64,000 bases of DNA from Angiostrongylus vasorum (taxonomy: Eukaryota; Nematoda; Chromadorea; Rhabditida; Metastrongylidae): NCBI GenBank assembly GCA_018806985.1, contig JADANN010000464.1, forward strand, positions 715,501 through 779,500. The letters run 5' to 3'. The position numbers were made by a program, and so were the translations under genes. The notes below the pieces were generated by a model. That model was not told the DNA's origin. It ran no database searches and worked only from the letters and a program-made list of their open reading frames with translations. The first letter of the stretch is position 1; each line of letters begins with the position of its first letter. This document shows, in pieces, positions 1-10,974 of this stretch.

Positions 1-500
1 TGCCTACTCTTTTTAGCGGCAGGGTATGCGTTGCGAAATATAACTTTAATGATGCTGAGATATTTGCAAAACTCTGGACCGCAGGTGCCTATGGTGGGGA
101 ACGAACGCTATTGTCCTTTCCCGGGGGTAGCGCGCTCACCACCACACCATGCGGGTCCTTCGTTTCGCCTGTCTCTCAGCTAGTTCTATTGATCTTTTAA
201 GCTAAAAAAGAGTAGGCAGTAAATAATAAGTCAAAATTGTGATTATAACTGCAGCCTCAGCTTAACTGGGTTCGTTGCCGATTTGGGCCCCCCAGATCAA
301 TCCCGCTCACGGGTGATTGCTGATGGCAAAAGATCAATAGAACTAGCTGAGAAACAGGCGAAACGAAGGACCCGCATGGTGTGGTGGTGAGCGCGCTACT
401 CCCCGGAAAGGACAATAGCGCGTTCGTTCCCCACCATAGGCACCTGCGGTCCAGAGTTTTGCAAATATCTCAGCATCATTAAACTTATATTTCAATTGTC
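1..500. repeat. FB fold-back element, copy 1 (two inverted arms)
   Basis: Positions 10-200 recur as a reverse complement at about 325-500, so the block is an imperfect palindrome of about 200-bp arms around a spacer of about 120 bp. Each arm carries the family signature gatgctgagatatttgcaaa and a stretch resembling a tRNA internal promoter. The spacer contains a segment (about 235-300) that is found again, inverted, at 2,180-2,270 and 10,985-11,065. The left end is cut by the window edge. No protein is encoded; it looks like a non-autonomous MITE-like or inverted SINE-dimer element. Confidence 0.75.
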
Positions 501-1985
501 ACTCTTAAGGATTGAACAACATCAATGCTATTTGAGGTTAGAGAAACATGGAACATAACGTTGTTTATACTGAAGGCTGTCTGACATTCTCTTTCATTTC
601 CTCAGACTTAGTCCTTTTGGGATAACATTCTGGCATTAAATCATCCTCGTCTCATTATCATTATATCATTGTCATTATGTCGTCATCATCGTCTTATTAT
701 CATTCCGTCACTATCGTATTATTGTAATTATCGTTGTGTCATTATCATATTATCATCATTGTACGTCTTCTTCTTCATCTCACCTTGCACGTAGTGAAAT
801 CTAGACAGCACCACCGGAAAAACTTTCAAGTTTTCACCTTTAAAAAACTATCTCTCAACCACTTCTGTAAAATTTATTGGTTAGAATATAGATGCCATTA
901 GAATCTACACACATTAAAGTCGTCTAATTTTGACTACCTTTTTTTTCTATGTTTCTAAAGTTTCGAATTTATCGGTTTTCGAAAATGTTTCCTCCTCTAA
1001 GTTCCTTTCCGTCAAGGCTTGAATACCTACGCATTAAAGCTATTGAACAAGGAAAATTTCATCCAGCCATAGGCGATAGCGTCCCTCGAATTTCTCGGGC
1101 TGCTTCTTTAAAATTTAATTTAACGGATTAGTTGCTCGTAAAATCTGTTTATTTTCGCTTTAGATTTCGTTTTCGATTGGGTCTCAACTTTGTCGGATAA
1201 AAACCAGACGGGAAAATATTTCCAGTCTCCGTTCTAAATATAAGAGAGGCTGTTACCGTCTTTGTCTTAGCAAACTGATCTCGTCGGGTAAACAACCTAA
1301 TCAGCAGCAGGACCAGCTGCAGCAGTAGGAACACTTGTCCTGATGCGTCACTGACCTCTATTGTTAGAGACGATATTATCTACGGGAAATCTCCCAATGA
1401 GGGACAACACCGACACAGTCAATAGATCGATACCCATCAAACCTCTATGGTAGTAATCTTACGAATTGAGCTATTACTTTCAGTTTATGTATATATGTTG
1501 TACATTTTTAGTTAGTGGGAAAATTCTGCTGTTGCACCAATTCCGCTCTTTAAAAACGTCCTCCAGCGACAGGTCAACAAATTGCAGTTCTCGCTGTTGC
1601 CCTGGAAGAATCCGAGTTAAAAAACAGCAAACTTTTCCCCGATATAGAAAGGATGAGAGCTTTCTATCACGGGATACCAGAGCAAATTACCTTTGATTTC
1701 GAATCATCATGGCAATCTGGTAAGAAGATATATCCTCAACTAGTAGGCGAACCTCTTGCATCCGATCGCCACCATCTACTTCCGTGAATGACAGTTGGAA
1801 ATAATGAAACGAATGGAAGACATAAGACCTCTGTAAGATTTAGAGATGGTTCAACTGAGTATGTAAATATAAATATGTTACGCTTAGTTCTCATCAGTAG
1901 TGTTGAGATTTTTCGCGTTAAAGTTCAGCGTACTCATTTCTATTGGTTGTGTAATTCCGTACTTATATCATTTTCTGGCAACTTT
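501..1985. other. Unannotated stretch, no supported gene
   Basis: I see no recognisable coding exon or repeat family here. Positions about 640-780 are a simple-sequence-like stretch rich in cat/tca/tta triplets. The short open frames (60-84 codons) have no family resemblance and no consistent splice sites. Confidence 0.5.
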
Positions 1986-1989
1986 AATA

Positions 1990-2165
1990 ATTATTTATAC
2001 TTTAGGGAGAATGCTTGGTGCAAAGCATTCACAGCGGAATAATCCGGAATTGTCTGCGGTGGGGAACAATCGCGCTATAACTCCTTACCGTGGGCTAACG
2101 CGTTCACCATGACACCATGCGAGTACTCATTTCGCCTCTCTCACAGCTAGCTTTGCATTTTCCAG
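1990..2165. repeat. FB element arm, copy 2 (left arm)
   Basis: This arm matches the FB consensus (ggtggggaac, cgcgctataactccttaccgtg, the accatgcgagt segment and a tctctcacagctag end). Its inverted partner lies at 2,390-2,545 inside the following duplicated block. The ends are decayed. Confidence 0.6.
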
Positions 2166-2974
2166 TGCCATCAGCAATCTCCCGTCAACTGGATTGATCC
2201 GGTGTGCCTAAGTCGGCATTGCAGCCAGTTAAGCTGAGGCTGTACTTAAAATCACAATGTTGACGTTTTATTTGCTGCCTGCTACAATTTCTCACGGCTG
2301 GGTACTACGTGACATACAACCGTAATGATGCTGAGATACTTGCAAACCCGCAGGTGTCTGCTGGTAACGGCACTGATATGTAGAAAACTAGCTAAGAGAC
2401 AGGTGAAATGAAGGACTCGCATGGTGTGGTGGTAAACCCCCCGAAAAGGTAGCAGTGCGTTCGTTACCCACCGCTAACACAGGGGTCCGGAGTTTTGCAA
2501 ATATCTCAACATCGTTACGGTTGTATTTCACATAGTACGCTGCCGTTAAGAATTGTAATAGGCGCCAAGTAAAAATTTAACATTGTTATCCGAAAATGAT
2601 TCAGCTGAAGTCTAAATAGTTCTATGGATATCCCAAACGTTTGGGAATCACTGTATTATGTACCAGACTCGTTTGCGCTCACGAATTCGCTGCATTCATT
2701 AGTATCTCTAGATATTTTATGCTGAAATTTCATGCAGCAGTGGTCTTACTTATTAATGGGGATCTGACAACGACAAAAATCGAATGTCGAAATGATAAAA
2801 AATTTCCCACTCACGTAATCATTGAAGAAAAAAGACGGAACTTTTTGGCTTATGCGATTATTTCGTCAAAATGGCAACTTTTTGTGTCTCTTATTACTAT
2901 TCCACTTCACTTCCCTTCTCTAAAACCTAACCCTAAACTTAAAAGTGTAATTGGACACGAGTAGGTAATAGTGG

Positions 2975-3300
2975 AGATGCCATTCAATAAGTATAACGAC
3001 TTAGTTCTACAGTCACTGGGCAACTTATCCTATTCATCCGGGGGTGGAGAAATTGGTACCAAACTTAACTGGGACTGGCCTATCTCCAATTCACAAATTG
3101 CGACTGTCTATGGTAGTAGCCCATACCAAGATTTCAGCGATAATCAAGTGGACCATTATTTAACGCGCCTCATAGAGAACAAGACCGAAAGGTAGAAGGC
3201 GAACCCACGCGCATATCCGAATACTTTCATGGAATGCGGAAGTAGTACTAGGAACTGGTCGAGTGGACGAAGTGCTGAAATCCACACAATATGTGATGTC
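2975..3300 (+). repeat. SINE-C-like element in copy A
   Basis: It contains the shared SINE phrases 'ggtggagaaattggtaccaa' and 'gtgctgaaatccacaca'; the latter is close to the 3' end of the other SINE-C copies (compare 58,845-58,865). It is decayed in the middle. The same segment is at about 11,785-12,110 in copy B. Confidence 0.5.
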
Positions 3301-3434
3301 AGACTATTCAAGAAAATCGAACTCAGACAAGCACTAGTTTGTAAGGAGATAGGTAACATAGAAAAACACTTTCCATTTTCTACAAAAAATTTTAACTTAT
3401 CTCTCCAAGCTATTATCATTTTTTTTCACGATTC

Positions 3435-3735
3435 ATTTTCGGTCTATTGTGCGGATCCCAGCGTTAAGGATTTGGGCTCGGTTGCTGTCTGAGGGATTTT
3501 CGTCTTTATCATCAATGTCATTGAATGGTTGTTGAGTCGATTCTAAATAGTTTTGAGATAGCCAAATGGCTGAGCTAGAGCGCTCCCACTTAGACAGTAG
3601 TGAGTGCACAGTCCTAGACAAGTTTGGTGCCGACCTCGCGCCCCCGGACGGATGAGCGACTTGCTGGGACTGATAGCGCGTGTTGAACCAGCACCGTGCT
3701 CGTGATGAACGCCATGATTACAAATGCGCTACCCG
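3435..3735 (-). repeat. SINE-C element in copy A
   Basis: Read on the minus strand, it starts near a tRNA-like head ('gtagcgcatttgtaatcatg') and runs to the family tail 'gggatccgcacaatag'. The plus-strand 'gtgcggatcccagcg' is shared with the copies at 37,550, 47,312 and 54,090. The equivalent in copy B is 12,250-12,545. Confidence 0.6.
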
Positions 3736-4128
3736 CCTCAGTTGTTATTACTACTAAGTGCACTTCCTTTATAATAATCTTCGCGAGAAAACGTCATTTT
3801 GGCATTTATCTACGACAAACCTTATGTGTTTTCTACGAAAATACATGGAAGCAAATCTTTATGCCGGCTCATTAGTGAACGGCTTATACACCTTCAGCCT
3901 ATTAGCCTAAATTAAGAAGCTATAAGGTGTCCGCCAACAGCACCAGCAGCGGTCTAATATATTTGTAGTTCCTTAAGCCATTAAATACGTCTCCATAACT
4001 ATAGCATAAATGTTTTCATACAATAAGTTACTATTGTTCACATTTAACTAATATTACACAATCAGGATGAGCAGGCATTGTTTGTATAAGAACACTGAGT
4101 AATTTGTTGTAAATCCTGCCACCGGCTA

Positions 4129-4560
4129 CTCTACGTCGTCAGTTAGTTCGTAACCGCCTGTATGACCGTCTATGTGAAACAACAAATTGCTTAATTTGCC
4201 CTTACGACAGGGACGGTGATTGCGTGAGTTCAGGTACGATATTCCTGATCTCTTGTAGTAATTGCGGAGATGAATATTTTGGCGAAGCGGGCAGACCTTT
4301 GTGTATCCGTATAAAAGAACACCTAGATGGCAAACGAAAAATAAGACAAATTGCCCCACTAGGCGCTCATCGGATACAAAAAGCATAGCGGAGACGATTT
4401 TGATGTAAAAGTCAATATCTTTGCGCAGGAGACTAAAACACCAGCGCGAAAACTTCTTGAGGCTTTTTGGATAAATGCCAAAAACCCTAACAATGAATAG
4501 TAGGGATGAATGCCCAGAGGTCATACGCGACCCGACCCCGTACGTTCGCATCAATTTCTG
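4129..4560 (+). pseudogene. Penelope-like element, C-terminal GIY-YIG endonuclease remnant (copy A)
   Basis: The plus-strand frames spell the segment after the reverse transcriptase of Penelope-like elements: LRRQLVRNRLYDRLC, then a Cys-rich CLICPYDRDGDC, then CSNCGDEYFGEAGRPLCIR with the GIY-YIG-type 'Y(F/I)GE.GRPL..RIKEHL' motif, then APLGAHR, then KLLEAFWINAKNP. In intact relatives this domain cuts DNA for integration. A frameshift lies near 4,370 and there are stops after the WINAKNP motif, so it is not functional. The ORF on the opposite strand is a shadow. Confidence 0.8.
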
Positions 4561-4760
4561 ATGTGGGATGGTGCAGTCGTCAACCTTATGCGATTATAAT
4601 CGGCCGTTCTAATCTTTCTCATTGGAAGGCACGTTTAAAAAAAGCGGTGAGTTTTTTCGAGAAGCTGTTGACCATGTAATTACCATAGAGTTTTTTCGTC
4701 TTTTTGTAAGTGTTATTGAAGCGTTTGGCCTAGTAAATTGTATATCAGTATACCCTTCCA

Positions 4761-4797
4761 GGCTTTGAAGAAGGCGATACTGCCGAAAACGTCAGCT
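4761..4797 (+). ncRNA. Hammerhead-like motif, decayed (copy A)
   Basis: GGCT (4,761-4,764) is followed by TTGAAGA (a C-to-T change in the first core base), an extra A, and GGC-loop-GCC (4,773-4,784). Then come GAAAAC (one A too many), GTC and AGCT. The layout is that of the family described at 30,822-30,857, but two core changes make activity unlikely. It lies just downstream of the Penelope remnant. Confidence 0.45.
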
Positions 4798-4889
4798 ACT
4801 GTTGTATTGTATTGTTTTTTCTGTGGAAGTAAATGCATGCTGTTTAACAGCCTCGCGACTGCTGAACAAGAAAACGACGCATTCATATT

Positions 4890-7065
4890 CCAATGCCGAC
4901 GTTAATAGAAAGTCGATTCTGCTAAATGCTGCAATTGAACAAATCACCTTTAAACGATGAATCGTTTTACGTCTCAGGATTTCCGTTTCGTTGGTATTCT
5001 ACTGTTTTTGGGATAGCTATTTTGTATATAGACCTCTATCAGAAGAGGTTTGTGATTTTTTTGACTGGCACTTATCTGCGATGACAGTGACTACTGATGC
5101 CGATAAGTGGAATTTTAAATGAAAAAAATTTCTCATCTAAGTTAGATGAACCCCCAATCATGCTGAACTTAGCTGTTCATAACACCCAGGAACACCTCAT
5201 CTTTCAGCTACGATGAGGCTGGTGTCATCCCATTGAGGAGAGATAAAAGTACCTAACAAAAACGATTTTTAGTGGCGAAGAAGAACTTTACAGCAAACGA
5301 GCTCTCTATTTCATTTTTGATTAGGCTATCGTTTTAGATGATAAAGTTCTATAGGAAATTCTTAACAAATGCGGTATAACTCGTTCACAACATCCGGTGC
5401 CTGGCTGGTCGTCCGAGAAAAACATTACTAACATGGGAAAAACTACGCAATCACATAGGAATGTGGAATGGTGTGATGAACAAGGTCAGCCGATGTGAAG
5501 AAATGCGAAAGAATTCTGAAAAAAGAATGTATCCGATCGAAAATAGCGGAAAATATCCGTGTCAATGTCTTTGTGCAATTTCACGTCGAACATATTTATG
5601 AGCGACGGTCGTATCTAACTTGCAGTCTGCATTGTGAGAGGTACCGTTCCCGACTGGCGGCAAGTTGATGGGAGCACCTGCTCGCTTTCGTAGGACGAAT
5701 ACACCACCGATTCCTGGAAGCTATTAAGAATCCTTGTTCTCAATTTGTTTTCCTTATAACATATAATCTTTACCTTTCTGGTCCCAGACATCCTTATACT
5801 TCAACATCTCAACGTCATAGTGAGACTTTTCAACCTTCTCACTCTTTCGCCGAGTGGATGGTGTTCTTATATTCTTCAGCATCTAGTTTTCTTGGTATGA
5901 AGAAACTCGTCCCTTTTCTTTATAAGAGATCCAACTCCTCTTAAAATAGTTGGCAGCAAGAACAATTACACTGTCTAAGCTTGCAAGTGGATTCGAGCAA
6001 TAACGAAAGATTAACAAAGCAAGAAGACTATCGCTGATTCATTCATTCTTTCCATTTTTTTGTTTTCATTCTTTCTTATTTTCTCTAAAAAAGGAGAAGA
6101 AGTTTTCCCTCCTATCCATCTGTTTTTCCCCTTCATTCCACATTTCTAACAACTTCATCAACTTCACTTAATATGACGCTGCTCATAATACTTATTAGGT
6201 ACTTTTTAACGGAAGACAAAATTCGACTGCTGATTTCTACTTCGTATTGTTTTTTTCCTCAGTATTCTCCCCAACGTGGTTTACCGCCTCCTTGTTTTGT
6301 GTGTTGTTCCTGAATGGCGGACAGCGATGTACAGCGGGGCTCAACTAACCCATTAGGTTACGCAATCTTATAAGGAATTTGATATTTTCTTCCGGGAGCC
6401 ATTCAGGAACAACACACAGAACAAGAACGGACAAATTCACTGTCTGTTGACATCTAGGCATAAGACATACTCTTTAAGGCCTAATTTTGTGTACCTGTCT
6501 TTTGAAGTATCCCCTTTTTTCTTGATGCCTTCACTTAAAGCAAGAAAAAACATGCACAGTGGTGAAAAGTTCTTTTCGAAAGTTTGTTACGTCTTCGACA
6601 TTCTCCAAAATGTCATTCATCTTCTCCAAAATAGCATTGACGCAGAGAATATTTTTTGCGGAGCCGAACGAATCGGAAAAGGCATAGGAATGAGGATAAA
6701 TGGGGAGATCTTATTGGACTCAAAGAACTCAGGAAATCGCGTCTTATGTGAACTATTGCGTTGCATGCAAAGAAGGTCAATGTCAATGTGGGCGCCGCGG
6801 TTCAAAATAATATTTCAGATACATTCTTGGTTAGTAAGCACGGGCTTGTGTTACTCATTTGTTCATTTAATACAGCTCACGTTTTGGCTGCATCATCCCC
6901 TTCAGAGCGTAGGAAAGTCAGTTTGACACTGGTCTACTCAACCAAACACTTTAATAACCTCAACATATAAAGCTTGCTAAATGAATTCTCATTAGCATAA
7001 TAAACAGTTTCGTTTAAACAACCACCGTTTCATTTCATTGGTAGGCTAGCGCGACGTTGACACAC
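4890..7065. other. No supported gene; small SINE-B scraps
   Basis: Most of this stretch is unassigned. Two fragments recall SINE-B: about 5,175-5,250 (inverted, 'caggaacacctca') and 6,283-6,345 ('ggtttaccgcctc', 'gcgatgtacagcgggg'). Around the second there is a short inverted repeat: a segment at about 6,295-6,322 reappears reverse-complemented at 6,396-6,424. The 159-codon plus-strand frame at 6,447-6,926 has no recognisable motif. Confidence 0.4.
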
Positions 7066-7069
7066 AGCT

Positions 7070-7610
7070 TCATTATTCTTTATATTTCTGTTTAGCAAAC
7101 ACGAGGTGTTATTTCTTTATTTACGCCCAAGCTGACGTTTCGGCGGATTTCACCTTTCTCAGAGGCTGGAAAGGTCACGTTGACCGCGATCTACCCAGCC
7201 AAATACCTCCATAACCAAACATAAAAAATGAGAAACCAAGATTTCAATCAAATTAAACACAGAATAGCTGCTTTCCACACTCACCGCTTTCTGTGAGTCT
7301 TCCACTGAATACGTCCCGTGGAGACCAACCGCGCAGAGTTCACGTGGAAGCATAATGTGCCCCTCATATCAGAATAGCAGGTTTAAACACTGTCCAATAT
7401 CACTCGTGATTATGAGGCATTCCTCTCTGCCGTTTATTTTCGGATTCTTTGGAATTAATCCAGAATGCCTCGAGAGTTTTGAACGCTTGTGTTTTCGATT
7501 CCTGTGCGGAAATCGTAACTTTTATTTCAAAAATTCTCGTTATGTCTCTGTGTCTTATGCGTGCCTAGTGGAGTATTTGGTCTAATTTCTAATTTCTCAC
7601 CTCTCGCGAC
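7070..7610 (-). pseudogene. Penelope-like element 3' remnant with terminal motif
   Basis: On the minus strand, positions 7,600-7,390 encode the end of a Penelope-like ORF: AQESKTQAFKTLEAFWIN, then SKNPKINGREECLIITSD. This matches the same segment at 28,950-29,220. It is followed (towards lower coordinates) by non-coding terminal sequence shared with 23,091-23,433, including the hammerhead-like motif at 7,130-7,166. The rest of the element is missing. Confidence 0.75.
7130..7166 (-). ncRNA. Hammerhead-like motif
   Basis: On the minus strand: CTGAGAA, an A, then GGTG with loop AAATC and CGCC (four pairs including a G-U), GAAAC, GTC, AGCT. The GGCG-to-GGTG change relative to the 30,834 copy keeps stem II through a wobble pair. 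The upstream strand (GCCT) pairs poorly with AGCT, so stem I is weak. Confidence 0.5.
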
Positions 7611-7966
7611 CTAAAAAATTCGTCCGATAAGGGGTTTTTGTGAACTGGTAGGTGTTAAGTGTGGATTATTTACAGTCCTGCTAAAACAAAGACGAAAAAC
7701 CTCTTTGTAGCAAAAGAAAGCCGAAAGGAATGTGCATTGAAGTACATGCACATGGTCCACTCTGCCTTTCCTCCAATGCATTAATATCAACGAAAATGGT
7801 CACTCATATGCCAAAATGAGTGCGAAAATGAGAGCACAAATAGCGACTATATTACCATTTTTTACATGTCTTGCCTACATTATCTTCTTATCTTTAACTG
7901 CTTAACTTTGTCTTTAACATAACTTTAACTTAACTCGGAAATCGTGAAATGCTGTGGAATACGATT

Positions 7967-8217
7967 TTATATACGACTGGTTTCCATCCACTGGTACAGC
8001 TTAACAGCAATTTCCTTCTCAATGTATGCCAATAGCTCCACATGTTCGTTAATGACACCCCTTGGAGCCTCACATCCTCGCCTCCGACCTTCATTGAGGA
8101 TCATTTCCCGTTCGGCTGCCGGCAAGCACAGCTTGCCGACCACGGACTCATTCCACGATGAAATTCCCTCTAATTCCGTTAATTCAGGGAAAGCGAATTC
8201 CTTCACCGTTGACGTAG
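7967..8217 (-). CDS. Possible orphan terminal exon, unknown protein
   Basis: The minus-strand frame is open from an acceptor-like TCTACAG (about 8,218-8,224) to a stop at 7,967, giving about 83 codons. Its composition is protein-like, with mixed charged helices such as LPAAEREMILNEGRRRG and NEHVELLAYIEKEIAVKLY. It does not overlap any repeat family I recognise. I cannot name a domain, and no partner exon was found nearby. It may be a terminal exon, part of an unrecognised transposon, or chance. Confidence 0.3.
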
Positions 8218-8427
8218 CTGTAGATTTGATATACTTCAGTCTACGAAATATTACTGTAAAGATGAAAATGGGAGTAATATACTGAAAGGTAGCATTTTTG
8301 TACCACCACGCTTTTCAAAAATGGTTTTTCTTATCATTCATTAAGTCGAGCGATCATTAATAGACTTCATTTTCTTCTACCGCTCACCATAACCTCTCAG
8401 TGGGCTCCCTCTCTAATCAAGGACGAC

Positions 8428-8712
8428 GATAAAGGATAAAGGATAAAGCTCTCGACGTTGATCAATCCCTTAGTGTTGCCCCCATGCATTCGACTCCATT
8501 AAGCATCGTTTGGAGGTGATTGAATGCATATCTGGTTTTACAATGACGGTTGCCGGTTGCCTGCCGATGTATCGAGCCAGTGCTGCCATCCCCTCAGACA
8601 AGTCTGGTGCAAATTTGCCGACCTAGGAGGGATGGAAGGTTTGGAGGGCCAGAGGCGCGGGAATAGATCCCATGTGTTGCATGGCGCCTCCAACCACTGT
8701 GCCACACGCGCC
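8428..8712 (-). repeat. SINE-A copy
   Basis: A nearly full-length member of the commonest short repeat, about 285 bp. The tRNA-like head is at high coordinate ('accactgtgccacacgcgcc' read on plus). The body phrase is 'cagacaagtctggtgcaaat' and the tail 'aaggataaaggataaagct' is at the low-coordinate end. On the element strand the head resembles an RNA polymerase III box A/box B pair. Confidence 0.75.
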
Positions 8713-8719
8713 CAGGACG

Positions 8720-9730
8720 AGAGCGCTAATAATGTTCACGATGCGTCATTCTTTTTACTCCTTTTTGGTACCCAGGCAGAGCGTGGGAGATTTACTATAG
8801 CAAAGATTTGTTTCTACCTGAGCTTTTGGATGGATATGTCAAACCTCTTTGCGGCTTGTTGTATCGTTGCTTGGAAGATGAGCTTAAGGTGAACATCGTA
8901 TTTTAGCACTAAGAAACGCCATCACCCAAGCGACGATGAAGCCATAGATAGATATAGATCATTATGGTAAGGAGGAGCATAAAATAACTGGAATAACAGG
9001 ATATGACCAATATAGAATTAATGCGTAACATGATTCAAATATAAGAAGCTATTCGACAATGATTTTCGGCAATCACACAGCTTGTGGAGGTTTTCCTCTA
9101 CAGAAAAACCGCAAACGTCAACTTGTAAATTTTTCCTAGAGAACTAAACTAATATTACGGTCACTAGTTTTTCACATTATGATTTCATACCTTTTGAAAA
9201 ACTTTACAGACTGATTTTTGCGATAAATATAGCTGTCTCAGCTTTCAATAGGTCGTTCAATTTTTTTCCCCGTAGATCCCATTTAAGCTTAAGAATAGGT
9301 AAAGTGCTGGCTCTAAGAAGTAAGCACTGTTATACAGTAATGCTAATGTAGAGCTAATAGTATAGGTGGCTTGTCATTTTTTTTGGAACTTTGTGGTAAA
9401 GAGTTCATTTCATTTTTGGATCATTTCCAGCAAATCCTGATCAGGTTAGGAAGCTTCTGATCAGTTGTTTTTCATAAGTATTTGCGACTTTTAAAGGAAG
9501 CAAAAGTATCGAGTCTATCTTTCTTCGTAGACATCTATCTGTAATCATATCATAGACGTGTTCATTGCATGTTAACACAGGAATGCAGCTGCGATCATGA
9601 AAACTGTCTTTCTTCGATTACAACGTACTCTTTTTATGGTTTAGTCGTCTACAAATTGAGCAATTTATGCTTCGGAAACCGATTTTCATTTCGCTATAGC
9701 GTGAATAATCTAAAAAATTACTGACTATTC
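8720..9730. other. No supported feature
   Basis: AT-rich sequence with no gene, repeat family or RNA gene that I can support. Confidence 0.4.
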
Positions 9731-9734
9731 AGTC

Positions 9735-10000
9735 TTAATGTGAGTGTAACGCAGTGGTTAGAGTACGCAGAGCATAGGGTCCCTAGTTCGATCTCGGCCC
9801 GTGGGCAAGCCAAAAATTCAATTCGTTCGGATTGGAGGATTGGTATCAGGCTTGTCTAGGAGGATAAAAAATGCCTAACTGAGAGAACTGTAGGCAACTG
9901 TAGTCATTGTATATGGCAGGCACGCATTCATTGATCTTGTAGAAGCTACGAGTAAAGTCGAATTCACGGCGCATCTCTCAGGGATTAACCAGTGATCTGC
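9735..10000 (+). repeat. SINE-A copy
   Basis: The head is tRNA-like, with box-A-like 'aacgcagtggttagagtacg' and box-B-like 'agttcgatctc' about 35 bp later. The body then carries 'ggattggtatcaggcttgtc' and the 3' part 'ggcgcatctctcagggatt'. It is moderately diverged. Confidence 0.7.
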
Positions 10001-10804
10001 TGAAGTGTGTTCCTGGGTTTCTAACATACTGCGAGGACTCATGTATAAGAATGTAAGCAAGGAAAGAAGGTGTGCGAGGATTCTTTCATGCGAAATCCTA
10101 GCTAGGAGTAAACCTTGCCAAAGCATAAGCAGGACAGTTGCCTTTATCAACATTCAACAACAACAACAACAACAAATCGGTGAGAATAAAAAGTTTCATA
10201 CAAGATGTGTTTCTGTCTCTTTTTGTTTTCTTTCATGGAACACACGAACTAAACTAATTGAGTAGCTCTGGTTTTTTTTTGTTGAATGTTTTTCGTAACT
10301 CTTTTATCGTTCTTATCCTTTTTATCTGAAAGCGCTATGCCAGCTCACTGCCTAATTTTTTCTTCACATCTTACTGATTCCCTCAACAACGTAAAAATTT
10401 CTTCGATAGCCCTATATATGTTCTAAACGTTGCTTAAAAGAAGAAAAATAGTAACTCTCTTCCATTACAAGATTCACTAGAGTTACTTACTTCTCGAAAT
10501 GTTTCTTTATCTCCTTCTCGCCTTCCGCTTCTCTTCCTTTCCCTCTCTTGTTTTTCTTTCCTTATAACAAAAAAATCTGTCGATAAAATGGTCTTTTTCT
10601 GATTTAATTTTCCAGACTTCATTATCGTAGATGAGCAGCACTTATATGAAGAAGTAAAATTGAGGATTATCGTTGAATCGTTGGATTAGAAGCCAGATAG
10701 AATAGCTTAATTGAAAAATACACCACACAGCACATCCACACACACGACATTGTGAGATCAGCTTATAGAATGACAGAAGGCGAACATTCAAGATGCAATA
10801 GAAA

Positions 10805-10920
10805 CGTCTTTTTTTGCGCTTAATAGTCATTTAAATATCGTCGGGAACATTCAGGATCCAATGAGTGCACTTTTTTTGCGTTTGGTAATCTTTTTAAATA
10901 TCGTCGAGCATAGTCATTGA
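10805..10920 (+). repeat. Short tandem duplication, about 60-bp unit
   Basis: A segment containing 'taaatatcgtcgggaacatt' (about 10,809-10,853) is repeated in diverged form at about 10,869-10,915 ('taaatatcgtcgagcatag'). It abuts the left edge of composite block B. Confidence 0.5.
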
Positions 10921-10934
10921 ACAACATTGAGATT

Positions 10935-10974
10935 CCCAAGATCGACTTTCTATTAACCTCGGCATTGGAAAAAG
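10935..10974 (+). repeat. Penelope-type end motif, inverted
   Basis: The phrase 'gatcgactttctattaacct' followed by 'cggcattgg' is the reverse complement of the end seen after copy A (4,890-4,920) and at 43,525-43,555. It is the outermost conserved end motif of the Penelope-related repeats in this window. Confidence 0.55.

Larger units (their letters stand above)
2170..4886 (+). repeat. 2.7-kb composite repeat block, copy A
   Basis: About 2.72 kb that is nearly identical, by eye, to copy B at 10,975-13,690 in direct orientation. The differences are scattered substitutions and one-base length changes in homopolymers. It contains, in order, an FB fold-back segment (2,180-2,560), an unassigned segment (2,600-2,965), two SINE-C-like segments in opposite orientations (about 2,975-3,300 and 3,435-3,735), an AT-rich stretch, the C-terminal part of a Penelope-like ORF (4,129-4,560) and a hammerhead-like end (4,761-4,797). 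Because several unrelated repeats are shared in the same order, this looks like a segmental duplication or a composite mobile unit rather than independent insertions. Confidence 0.85.

Noticed and set aside
4126..4554. 142-codon minus-strand frame
   Set aside because: It is the antisense shadow of the plus-strand Penelope GIY-YIG remnant.
6447..6926. 159-codon plus-strand frame
   Set aside because: No recognisable motif, no splice support; an antisense frame is also open.
9735..9800. Possible tRNA gene at a SINE head
   Set aside because: No cloverleaf closes; the same head begins many SINE-A copies.
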